Below are positions 16,514 through 23,609 of a DNA stretch of 27,461 nt, in pieces; positions within the stretch are counted from its first letter, which is position 1; each line of letters opens with the position of its first letter. The stretch lies in NCBI GenBank assembly GCA_025353085.1, contig JANXRI010000085.1, positions 1 through 27,461 on the forward strand, read 5' to 3'. The notes under the pieces are model-generated. The model saw nothing but the letters and a program-made list of their open reading frames with translations. It was not told the origin of the DNA and searched no databases. The position numbers and the translations under genes are program-made. Source of the stretch: Betaproteobacteria bacterium (lineage in GTDB: Bacteria; Pseudomonadota; Gammaproteobacteria; Burkholderiales; SG8-41).

Positions 16514-17101
16514 ATGGCACGGCAAGCGAAAGTCATTCGCAACACCAAGGAAACGCAAATCAGCGTTTCGCTGGATCTCGATGGCAGCGGCATCAGCAAG
16601 CTCGCCACCGGCGTGCCTTTTCTCGATCACATGCTGGACCAGGTCGCGCGCCACGGCGTATTCGATCTCGAGATCGACGCGAAGGGCGATTTGCACATCG
16701 ACGCTCATCACACCGTTGAAGACATCGGCATCACGCTGGGGCAGGCGTTCGCCAAGGCGCTCGGGAGCAAGGACGGCGTGCGGCGGTATGGGCATGCTTA
16801 TGTGCCGCTCGACGAGGCGCTGTCGCGCGTGGTGGTGGATCTGTCGGGCCGCCCGGGACTCGGCTTGAAAATCGATTTCGTCCGCGCGCGCATCGGCGAG
16901 TTCGACGTCGATCTGGTCCATGAATTTTTCCAGGGCTTTACCAACCATGCGCTTGTCACGCTGCATGTCGACAATCTCAAAGGCGACAATGCGCATCATC
17001 AGGCGGAGACCGCGTTCAAAGCGTTTGGACGCGCGTTGCGCATGGCAGTCGAACTCGATCCTCGTATGAAGGGTGTGCCTTCGACCAAGGGTAGCCTTTA
17101 G
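16514..17101 (+). CDS. hisB: Imidazoleglycerol-phosphate dehydratase HisB
   Basis: Manganese enzyme that dehydrates imidazole glycerol phosphate. It has 195 residues from the ATG at 16514; an open reading extends upstream into hisC but lacks family similarity. It is the monofunctional form, without the N-terminal phosphatase domain of the enterobacterial fusion. Metal-binding histidines are in FLDHMLDQVARHG, HIDAHHTVEDIGI, and DNAHHQAETAFKAFGRAL. Because the phosphatase is absent, a separate histidinol-phosphate phosphatase must be encoded elsewhere. Confidence 0.96.
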   Translation: MARQAKVIRNTKETQISVSLDLDGSGISKLATGVPFLDHMLDQVARHGVFDLEIDAKGDLHIDAHHTVEDIGITLGQAFAKALGSKDGVRRYGHAYVPLDEALSRVVVDLSGRPGLGLKIDFVRARIGEFDVDLVHEFFQGFTNHALVTLHVDNLKGDNAHHQAETAFKAFGRALRMAVELDPRMKGVPSTKGSL

Positions 17102-17132
17102 CGATCGCGCGCCCTTTTCAAGTAACGAAGTT

Positions 17133-17807
17133 ATGACTGATATCGCCGTCATCGATTATGGGATGGGCAACCTGCATTCGGTTTCGACCCGGCTCATGCA
17201 GGCCGCGCCGGATCTTAAAATCACCGTCACGAGCGATCCCGCCGTTGTCGCGGCGGCGGCGCGCGTGGTGTTCCCCGGTCAAGGCGCGATGCCTGACTGC
17301 ATGCGCGAACTTGATGCCCACGGGTTGCACAAAGCGGTGCTCGAGGCCGCATACACGAAGCCCTTTCTCGGTATTTGCATAGGCCTGCAAATGTTGTTCG
17401 CAAGCAGCGAAGAAGGCAATGTCGGCTGTCTTGACGTTCTGTCGGGGCAGGTGCGGCGCTTTGCGGGCTCAATGACAACCGCGGACGGTGAGCGCGTAAA
17501 AGTGCCGCATATGGGCTGGAATCGAGTGCGACAGGTGGCCGCGCATCCGTTATGGCAAGGCGTGACTGACCAGGCGCATTTCTATTTTGTGCACAGCTAC
17601 TATGTCGAAACGGCGGACTCGTCGATGATCGCGGGCACCAGCGATTATCCGCTACCGTTCACCTGTGCAATCGCGCGTGACAATGTATTTGCAGTGCAAT
17701 TTCACCCGGAGAAAAGCGGCGCGGACGGGCTTCAAGTGCTGAGCAACTTTGTGCGGTGGCAGCCGGTGAGCTGGCTCGCGCGACCGCGCCGGCTGGCGGT
17801 GGGTTGA
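17133..17807 (+). CDS. hisH: Imidazole glycerol phosphate synthase glutaminase subunit HisH
   Basis: Class I glutamine amidotransferase that supplies ammonia to HisF. It has 224 residues from the ATG at 17133, with the family start TDIAVIDYGMGNLHSV. The nucleophile is Cys82 in LGICIGLQMLF; His191 and Glu193 in FHPEKSG complete the triad. The last 15 or so residues (after NFVRW) form an Arg- and Trp-containing tail that is longer than in most HisH proteins and is of unknown meaning. Then 158 bp separate it from hisA. Confidence 0.95.
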   Translation: MTDIAVIDYGMGNLHSVSTRLMQAAPDLKITVTSDPAVVAAAARVVFPGQGAMPDCMRELDAHGLHKAVLEAAYTKPFLGICIGLQMLFASSEEGNVGCLDVLSGQVRRFAGSMTTADGERVKVPHMGWNRVRQVAAHPLWQGVTDQAHFYFVHSYYVETADSSMIAGTSDYPLPFTCAIARDNVFAVQFHPEKSGADGLQVLSNFVRWQPVSWLARPRRLAVG

Positions 17808-17965
17808 AGCGCTATGCGAGCGGCCTGAGCGTGTAGTATCATGATTTTTAACCGCGATTCATTACGCCTTGACCAAAGCCAGCCGCCCTTTCGCGCTTCG
17901 TTCTCGCCACTGGCAAGACTCACTCCGCGATTCTGCGAACTATTCGTGATCTGTATTCCGGCAGC

Positions 17966-18715
17966 ATGCTGATTATTCCCGCGATCGATCTCAAGGATGG
18001 CAAGTGCGTGCGCCTGAAGCAGGGCGTCATGGAAAACGCCACGATTTTTTCTGAAGACCCCGGTGCGATGGCCGCCCAATGGGTAAAGCAGGGCGCACGC
18101 CGTTTGCACGTCGTCGACCTCAACGGCGCGGCCGCCGGCAAACCGAAAAACGAAGCGGCTATAAAAGCAATACTTGCCGCCGTTGGCGACCGCATTCCGG
18201 TTCAATTAGGCGGCGGCATTCGCGATCTCGATACCATCGAGCGCTATATCGACAGCGGCATCACCTACGTGATCATCGGCACGGCCGCCGTCAAGACGCC
18301 GGGCTTTTTGCACGACGCATGCAGCGCTTTCACCGGCCACGTGATGGTTGCGCTCGATGCCAGGGATGGCAAAGTTGCAGTCGACGGCTGGTCGAAAATG
18401 ACCGGCCACGACGTGATCGATCTCGCGAAGAAGTTCGAAGACTACGGGAGCGAAGCCATCATCTACACCGATATCGGCCGCGACGGCATGCTGACGGGCG
18501 TCAATATAGAGGCGACCGTCGAGCTTGCGCGCCAATTATCGGTGCCGGTAATCGCAAGCGGCGGCATTGCCGATCTGGAAGATGTCAAGGCGCTGTGCAA
18601 AGTCGAATCCGAAGGTATCACCGGTGCGATCACCGGCCGCGCGGTGTATCAGGGCACGCTTGATTTCGCCGCCGCGCAGACGCTCGCTGATAAGCTGTCA
18701 AAGAAAAAGGATTGA
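17966..18715 (+). CDS. hisA: ProFAR isomerase HisA
   Basis: TIM-barrel isomerase that converts ProFAR to PRFAR. It has 249 residues, with catalytic Asp8 in IIPAIDLKDGKCVRL and the second acid in YTDIGRDGMLTG. Phosphate-binding loops appear as QLGGGIRD and ASGGIADLEDV. The stop codon (18713-18715) lies inside the first unit of the heptad dyad that separates it from hisF. The 158 bp upstream hold no convincing start site for another gene. Confidence 0.96.
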   Translation: MLIIPAIDLKDGKCVRLKQGVMENATIFSEDPGAMAAQWVKQGARRLHVVDLNGAAAGKPKNEAAIKAILAAVGDRIPVQLGGGIRDLDTIERYIDSGITYVIIGTAAVKTPGFLHDACSAFTGHVMVALDARDGKVAVDGWSKMTGHDVIDLAKKFEDYGSEAIIYTDIGRDGMLTGVNIEATVELARQLSVPVIASGGIADLEDVKALCKVESEGITGAITGRAVYQGTLDFAAAQTLADKLSKKKD

Positions 18716-18767
18716 GGATCGAGGGGTAAAACAGTTTACTCAATCCTCAATCCCGACCCCCGACCCC
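18709..18767. repeat. Heptanucleotide repeat dyad between hisA and hisF
   Basis: Left arm: GGATTGA (18709-18715), GGATCGA (18716-18722) and GGGG (18723-18726). Right arm: TCAATCC twice (18740-18753) then CGACCCC twice (18754-18767), four heptads in a row. An 11-base perfect inverted repeat pairs 18709-18719 with 18743-18753. The left arm contains the hisA stop and the right arm ends three bases before the hisF ATG. Heptad tandem repeats of this kind recall short tandem repetitive sequences; whether they recur in the genome cannot be seen here. Confidence 0.8.
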
Positions 18768-18770
18768 TGC

Positions 18771-19538
18771 ATGCTCGCCAAGCGCATCATTCCGTGTCTC
18801 GACGTGAACGCCGGGCGCGTCGTCAAAGGCATCAATTTCGTCGGTTTGCGCGATGCCGGGGATCCGGTGGAGGTCGCTGCGCGCTATAACAAACAGGGCG
18901 CCGATGAGATTACCTTTCTCGACATCACCGCGAGCAGCGACAATCGCGATCTGATACTGCATATCGTGGAAGCCGTTGCGACTCAGGTTTTCATTCCGTT
19001 GACAGTCGGCGGCGGCGTACGAAAAGTCGAAGACGTCAGACGCCTGCTCAACGCGGGTGCCGACAAAATAAGCATCAATACCGCCGCGGTACAAACGCCG
19101 CAATTGATCGCCGATGCGAGCAGCCATTACGGATCGCAATGCATAGTTGTCGCAGTCGATGCGAAGCGCGTTGAAGGGCCCGGTCCGGCGCATTGGGAGG
19201 TTTACACCCACGGCGGGCGCCGGGCGACCGGACTCGACGCGCTCGAGTGGGGCCGCCACGCGCAGGAACTCGGCGCCGGAGAAATTTTGCTTACCAGCAT
19301 GGACCGCGACGGCACGCGAGCTGGCTTCGATATTGAACTCACTCGCGCATTTTCCGACGCTCTGAGTATTCCGGTCATTGCGAGCGGCGGCGTTGGCAAC
19401 CTTGAGCATCTAGTTGACGGCATCGCGCAGGGCCATGCTGACGCGGTCTTGGCGGCCAGCATTTTTCACTATGGCGAGTTCACGGTCGGACAGGCCAAGC
19501 AATTGATGGCCGCGCGTGGCATCGAGGTGAGATTATGA
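18771..19538 (+). CDS. hisF: Imidazole glycerol phosphate synthase cyclase subunit HisF
   Basis: TIM-barrel cyclase that joins PRFAR with ammonia from HisH to give imidazole glycerol phosphate and AICAR. It has 255 residues. The start is fixed by the family N-terminus LAKRIIPCLDV, with catalytic Asp11; the second acid is in VVAVDAKRVEG. Phosphate loops read LTVGGGVRKVEDV and IASGGVGNLEHLVDG. The 20 bases before the ATG are C-rich heptads with no Shine-Dalgarno sequence, so translation may depend on coupling to hisA or on a leaderless-type mechanism; this is inference. Confidence 0.96.
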   Translation: MLAKRIIPCLDVNAGRVVKGINFVGLRDAGDPVEVAARYNKQGADEITFLDITASSDNRDLILHIVEAVATQVFIPLTVGGGVRKVEDVRRLLNAGADKISINTAAVQTPQLIADASSHYGSQCIVVAVDAKRVEGPGPAHWEVYTHGGRRATGLDALEWGRHAQELGAGEILLTSMDRDGTRAGFDIELTRAFSDALSIPVIASGGVGNLEHLVDGIAQGHADAVLAASIFHYGEFTVGQAKQLMAARGIEVRL

Positions 19539-19598
19539 AATGGACGCGGTAAAATCACGGTTTACGAAGTGTCGACCCTCACGCTACGGTGCTCACCT

Positions 19599-19988
19599 AT
19601 GTCCGACCACTGGCTTAACAAAATAAACTGGGCACAAGACGGGCTCGTGCCGGCGATTGCCCAGGAAACCTTGAGCGGCCGGGTGTTGACGCTGGCGTGG
19701 ATGAATCGTGAGGCTCTGAAGCGGACAACGCAAACGGGCGAAGTCCATTACTGGTCGCGTACGCGCAAGAAAATCTGGCATAAAGGCGAAGAGTCCGGCC
19801 ATGTGCAAAAGGTGCTGGGCATCCGGCTCGATTGCGACGAGGACGTCATATTGCTCGAAGTCGAACAGAGCGGCGGCATTGCATGCCATACCGGCCGGTA
19901 TAGCTGCTTTTATCAAAAACTCGTTAATGGCGAGTGGGTGATGACGGACCCCGTGCTCAAGAATCCACAGGACATCTACCGCAAATGA
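19599..19988 (+). CDS. hisI: Phosphoribosyl-AMP cyclohydrolase HisI
   Basis: Zinc and magnesium enzyme opening the adenine ring of PR-AMP. It has 129 residues from the ATG at 19599; a GTG ten codons upstream is less likely because the family begins close to NKINWAQDGLVPA. The metal motif LDCDED and the C-terminal ACHTGRYSCF with two further Cys and a His are intact. It is monofunctional; the pyrophosphatase is the separate hisE that overlaps its end as ATGA. Confidence 0.96.
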   Translation: MSDHWLNKINWAQDGLVPAIAQETLSGRVLTLAWMNREALKRTTQTGEVHYWSRTRKKIWHKGEESGHVQKVLGIRLDCDEDVILLEVEQSGGIACHTGRYSCFYQKLVNGEWVMTDPVLKNPQDIYRK

Positions 19989-20305
19989 TCGACCCGACCA
20001 TATTGCAGCGCCTGTCAACGACCATTGTCGAGCGCAAAGGTGCCGATGCGGCGAGCTCATATGTCGCCGGCCTCTTTGGCAAAGGTCAGGACGCGATACT
20101 CAAGAAGGTCGCCGAAGAGGCGGCGGAAACCCTGCTGGCGTCTAAGGACGGTGATAAACTGCATCTCGTACGTGAAACCGCCGATTTATGGTTTCATTGC
20201 CTGGTGTTACTCGCGTGGCACGGTCTCACGAGCGACGACGTACTGGCAGAATTGCATCGGCGCGAAGGCATCTCGGGCGTCGATGAAAAGGCATCTCGCA
20301 CGTAG
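19985..20305 (+). CDS. hisE: Phosphoribosyl-ATP pyrophosphatase HisE
   Basis: All-alpha MazG-like pyrophosphatase converting PR-ATP to PR-AMP. It has 106 residues. The EExxE-type metal motif is seen in VAEEAAETLLASK and the acidic pair in LVRETADLWFHCLVLL. The ATG at 19985 overlaps the hisI stop. It is the last his gene; about 130 bp then lead to tatA. The histidine-triad gene often found between hisE and tatA in betaproteobacteria is absent. Confidence 0.95.
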   Translation: MIDPTILQRLSTTIVERKGADAASSYVAGLFGKGQDAILKKVAEEAAETLLASKDGDKLHLVRETADLWFHCLVLLAWHGLTSDDVLAELHRREGISGVDEKASRT

Positions 20306-20435
20306 TCGATTGCAATGAGTCGGCGAGTGCTCGCGATGTAACTGAAGGTAGCGCAGGAAGCGCAAACTGAAACAGTAATCCGCATTCAAGCGCTCGTTAA
20401 AGCGGGCGTCGGTCAAGTCACAGGAGTGTAAACGC

Positions 20436-20669
20436 ATGGGCTCATTGAGTATTTGGCACTGGCTGATCGTGCTGGTCGTGGTCGTGCTGATTTTCGGCAC
20501 AAAAAAACTGCGCAACCTCGGCACTGATCTGGGTGGCGCAGTTAAAGGTTTCAAGGATGGCATGAAGTCGGAAGACGACAAGGCCGCGACGCCGCAGCCT
20601 GAAATCCATCCCGCCGCCGGTCAGACGATCGAAGGTGAAGTGAAGAAGGAAGCACAGCCGAGGGCGTGA
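20436..20669 (+). CDS. tatA: Sec-independent protein translocase subunit TatA
   Basis: Small pore-forming subunit of the twin-arginine translocase. It has 77 residues: an N-terminal membrane helix (about 3-20), the FGTKKLRNLG hinge and an amphipathic helix to about 45, then a charged tail. An AGGAGT ribosome site lies about nine bases before the ATG. About 160 bp separate it from tatB, an unusually long spacing. Confidence 0.94.
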   Translation: MGSLSIWHWLIVLVVVVLIFGTKKLRNLGTDLGGAVKGFKDGMKSEDDKAATPQPEIHPAAGQTIEGEVKKEAQPRA

Positions 20670-20738
20670 GGTCTCACAGCCTGCGCGTTGCCGTTAGCGG
20701 AGCGCGGTCCTCGGTTCTTGAATCTCGTTTGACCCGCA

Positions 20739-20788
20739 GTTCTCTGAACCAGTGGCCGGTCCCCTTGTGTATGTCACGCGCAGAGAAC
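20739..20788. repeat. Inverted repeat in the tatA-tatB gap
   Basis: GTTCTCTG at 20739-20746 and CAGAGAAC at 20781-20788 form a perfect 8-base inverted repeat around 34 bases. No T run follows, so it is not a clear terminator. The left arm also overlaps a smaller GTTCtctGAAC dyad at 20739-20749. It may act as an RNA hairpin between the two tat genes. Confidence 0.4.
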
Positions 20789-20829
20789 GCCTGAAATGAA
20801 CGCAACCGTTAAGTTAGAGCTTTGATTCC

Positions 20830-21264
20830 ATGTTTGACGTCGGATTTTCGGAAATCGTTGTTATTGCGGTCGTCGCGCTGATCGTGATCGGCCCCGAACG
20901 TTTGCCGAAAGTAGCGCGTACGCTCGGCCACTTGTTCGGCCGCATGCAACGCTACGTGAACGACGTCAAGGCCGACATCAGCCGCGAGATGGAACTCGAC
21001 GAGTTGCGTAAATTGCAGGCCACGGTACAGGATGCGGCGCAGGCCATCCATCAGACGGTCCACCAGGAAATCACGACGACCAGGTCGGAACTGAACAGCA
21101 TTGCCTCGTCTGCTGCCGAAGCGGTGCAGCCACCCGCTGAGACGCCGATCAGCGCTGTTGCGCAGCCGGCTGCTGCTGTCACCGCGCCGGCGGCCGAGCC
21201 GAACACTCAGGCCAACCTCGATCTGGGGTCAGACGCGTCGACGCCGGCAAGCAAGCGCGCTTGA
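20830..21264 (+). CDS. tatB: Sec-independent protein translocase subunit TatB
   Basis: Substrate-receptor subunit that binds Tat signal peptides with TatC. It has 144 residues: MFDVGFSEI followed by a membrane helix, the conserved IGPERLPKVARTLG hinge, a long amphipathic helix to about 95, and a Pro/Ala-rich C-terminal tail. The length is normal for the family. The gene ends 34 bp before tatC. Confidence 0.94.
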   Translation: MFDVGFSEIVVIAVVALIVIGPERLPKVARTLGHLFGRMQRYVNDVKADISREMELDELRKLQATVQDAAQAIHQTVHQEITTTRSELNSIASSAAEAVQPPAETPISAVAQPAAAVTAPAAEPNTQANLDLGSDASTPASKRA

Positions 21265-21298
21265 TGCAGACGCGACCGGTGCGGAGCCGGCACACCCC

Positions 21299-22087
21299 AT
21301 GACTACCCAAGACACTTTCATCTCGCATCTGGTCGAGCTGCGCGACCGCTTGCTGCGCGCCATACTCGCGGTACTGATCGTTTTTTTGTGCCTTTTCCCG
21401 TGGGCCAAGGATTTGTACTCTCTGCTCGCGCAGCCGCTGCTCGCTGTGCTGCCGCAAGGCGGCCAGATGATCGCAACCGACGTCGTGGGCGTTTTCCTGG
21501 TGCCGATGAAAGTCGCGTTGCTGATCGCATTTGTAATCGCGCTGCCGTACGTGTTGTTCCAGATCTGGGCGTTCGTGGCGCCGGGTTTGTACACGCATGA
21601 AAAACGGCTCGTGTTGCCGTTGATCATAACGAGCACGCTGCTTTTTATCGCAGGGATGGCATTTGCGTACTTCCTCGTTTTCCCGGTCGTGTTCAAGTTC
21701 ATGGCGTCGATTGCGCCCGAGGGTGTCGCATGGATGACCGACATCGAGAAATACCTGAGTTTTGCGCTGACCATGTTCATCGCGTTCGGTGTGACGTTTG
21801 AAGTGCCGGTTGCGGTCGTGCTGCTCGTGCGCATGAATATGGTCACCGTCGAAAAACTGCGGGAAATCCGGCCCTATGTGATTGTGGGCGCATTCGTAGT
21901 GGGGGCGGTGTTTACGCCCCCCGATGTGATTTCGCAGTTGATGCTCGCGGGGCCGCTGTGGGTACTGTATGAACTCGGGATCATATGCGCGGGCATGATG
22001 GGAAAAACTGTCACGGCGGATGCGGATGACGAAGCGACGCCTGCCAAAATAGCCGAGCGCGTCGATGGCGGGCCACGGCAGGACTAG
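21299..22087 (+). CDS. tatC: Sec-independent protein translocase subunit TatC
   Basis: Six-helix membrane core of the Tat translocase that recognises the twin-arginine motif. It has 262 residues from the ATG at 21299. Visible features are FISHLVELRDRLLRAI at the N-terminus, the periplasmic FVAPGLYTHEK segment, FGVTFEVPV and the final GAVFTPPDVISQ region. The C-terminus is a short charged tail. An open reading upstream overlaps tatB and is not part of the protein. Confidence 0.95.
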   Translation: MTTQDTFISHLVELRDRLLRAILAVLIVFLCLFPWAKDLYSLLAQPLLAVLPQGGQMIATDVVGVFLVPMKVALLIAFVIALPYVLFQIWAFVAPGLYTHEKRLVLPLIITSTLLFIAGMAFAYFLVFPVVFKFMASIAPEGVAWMTDIEKYLSFALTMFIAFGVTFEVPVAVVLLVRMNMVTVEKLREIRPYVIVGAFVVGAVFTPPDVISQLMLAGPLWVLYELGIICAGMMGKTVTADADDEATPAKIAERVDGGPRQD

Positions 22088-22126
22088 CGGTCGGCGGTCG
22101 TGACCCCGTCGAGCCGCTTTTTTACC

Positions 22127-22873
22127 ATGCAACGCACCGAGCTCGAAACCTATCTCAATCTGTATCTCGAAATTGCCCGTTTCCGCGATTACTGCCCCAA
22201 CGGCCTGCAGGTGGAAGGCCGCGCCGAAGTCCGCGTTATCGCAACCGGCGTCACAGCCTCACTCGATTTTGTGCGAGCGGCGATCGAGCATGGCGCCGAT
22301 GCGCTACTCGTGCATCACGGCTATTTCTGGCGTGGCGAAGATGGGCGCGTGACCGGCGTCCGGCGTGAACGTCTCGCGCTGTTGCTCAAAAACAACCTCA
22401 ATTTGTTGGCGTTTCATCTGCCGCTCGACGCCCATGCCGACGTCGGCAACAATGCGCAGCTCGGGCGCAAACTTGACCTGCCCTTCGACGGCCGGTTTGG
22501 CGAGCAGGACCTCGGTGCGCATGGCATATTCGGCGCGCCGCTCACCATCGGCGAACTCGGCGCGCGAATCTCCGCCCGGCTTGATCGCACACCGCAAATT
22601 ATCGGCGACCCGCAGAAGCTCGTGCGCCGCGTCGCGTGGTGCACGGGCGCGGCGCAAAATTATCTTGAAGATGCAGTTCGTCTGGGTGCCGACGCGTATA
22701 TCTCAGGTGAAATTTCGGAGCAGACGGTGCATCTCGCGCGCGAAAGCGGCGTTGCTTACATTGCTGCGGGCCATCATGCGACCGAGCGTTATGGCATCAA
22801 TGCACTCGGCGAACATCTCGCCGCCCAGTTCGGCCTCGAACATCACTTTATCGATATTCCGAACCCCGTTTAA
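22127..22873 (+). CDS. Nif3-like dinuclear metal-centre hexameric protein (YbgI family)
   Basis: A 248-residue protein of the Nif3/YbgI/DUF34 family, which forms a toroidal hexamer with two metals per subunit; the biological reaction is not firmly known. Segments matching the family are YCPNGLQVEG, the metal ligands in LLVHHGYFW, HLPLDAHADVGNNAQLG, ISGEISEQTVHLAR and AGHHATERYGI. The start at 22127 is chosen over the GTG at 22100 because family members begin near RTELETYLN. It stands between tatC and petA, as in many betaproteobacteria. Confidence 0.9.
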   Translation: MQRTELETYLNLYLEIARFRDYCPNGLQVEGRAEVRVIATGVTASLDFVRAAIEHGADALLVHHGYFWRGEDGRVTGVRRERLALLLKNNLNLLAFHLPLDAHADVGNNAQLGRKLDLPFDGRFGEQDLGAHGIFGAPLTIGELGARISARLDRTPQIIGDPQKLVRRVAWCTGAAQNYLEDAVRLGADAYISGEISEQTVHLARESGVAYIAAGHHATERYGINALGEHLAAQFGLEHHFIDIPNPV

Positions 22874-22949
22874 CCTTCTTAAGGTGGGCGTCTTGTCAGT
22901 CGCAGCCGCGTGCAATCGCCTGAACCAATGGACTATTTTCAGGTTGTAC

Positions 22950-22978
22950 TTAATTTTTCGTGCGGAATTCGCTAAACT
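22950..22978 (+). promoter_or_regulatory. Weak candidate promoter of petABC
   Basis: TTAATT at 22950-22955 and TAAACT at 22973-22978 are separated by 17 bases inside the most A/T-rich part of the 140-bp gap before petA. The ATG at 23014 has a GGGGAAA ribosome site. Matches to consensus are partial (3/6 and 4/6). Confidence 0.3.
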
Positions 22979-23013
22979 AGCGGTCTTTTGCCAATTCGCC
23001 CCCGGGGAAATCC

Positions 23014-23607
23014 ATGTCGGACCAGCAGGTAGATAAAGGTAAACGCGGCTTTTTGATGGCCGCTACCGGCGTAGTGGGCGGTGTTGCCGCCGCCGCAACG
23101 GCCGTGCCGTTTGCGGGCAGTATGTTTCCATCCGAACGTGCGAAAGCTGCCGGCGCCCCCGTCGAGGCGGACATCAGCAAATTGGCGCCCGGCGAAATGC
23201 AGATTGTCGAATGGCGCGGCAAACCGGTGTGGATCGTGAACCGCACCAAAGAAATGCTCGAGGGCATCAAGAAAAGCGACGCGCGCGCGTCGGACCCGAA
23301 TTCCGATGTTCCGCAACAGCCGGAGTACGCGAAAAACGAATATCGCTCGATCAAGCCGGACATTGTCGTGCTTGAAGGCGTATGCACCCACCTCGGTTGC
23401 TCGCCCCAGTACAAGTCGGTCGAGGCCAAGGGCGACATGGGGCAGGACTGGAACGGCGGATTTTTCTGCCCGTGCCACGGTTCGAAATTCGATTTTGCCG
23501 GCCGCGTGTTCCAGGGCTCGCCCGCGCCGACCAACCTGCGGGTGCCACCCTATAAGTTTGTCGGCGATGCCAAGATCATCATCGGCGACGATACCAAGGG
23601 AGCGTAG
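23014..23607 (+). CDS. petA: Ubiquinol-cytochrome c reductase Rieske iron-sulfur subunit PetA
   Basis: Carries the 2Fe-2S cluster of the bc1 complex; takes electrons from ubiquinol. It has 197 residues. The N-terminal Tat-type signal anchor reads KGKRGFLMAA (residues 8-17), with Lys10-Arg11 in place of the usual Arg pair. A hydrophobic stretch continues to about residue 35. Cluster ligands are Cys124 and His126 with Cys129 (CTHLGC), and Cys152, Cys154 and His155 (CPCHG). Cys129 and Cys154 form the usual disulfide. It is the first gene of petABC, two bases before petB. Confidence 0.96.
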   Translation: MSDQQVDKGKRGFLMAATGVVGGVAAAATAVPFAGSMFPSERAKAAGAPVEADISKLAPGEMQIVEWRGKPVWIVNRTKEMLEGIKKSDARASDPNSDVPQQPEYAKNEYRSIKPDIVVLEGVCTHLGCSPQYKSVEAKGDMGQDWNGGFFCPCHGSKFDFAGRVFQGSPAPTNLRVPPYKFVGDAKIIIGDDTKGA

Positions 23608-23609
23608 AC

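Noticed and set aside
21179..22132. 317-codon open frame opposite tatC
   Set aside because: It is antisense to tatC with His/Arg/Gln-rich shadow composition and no recognisable domain.
22874..22890. ACCTT/AAGGT dyad after the Nif3 gene as a terminator
   Set aside because: A five-pair stem with a three-base loop and no T tract is too weak.
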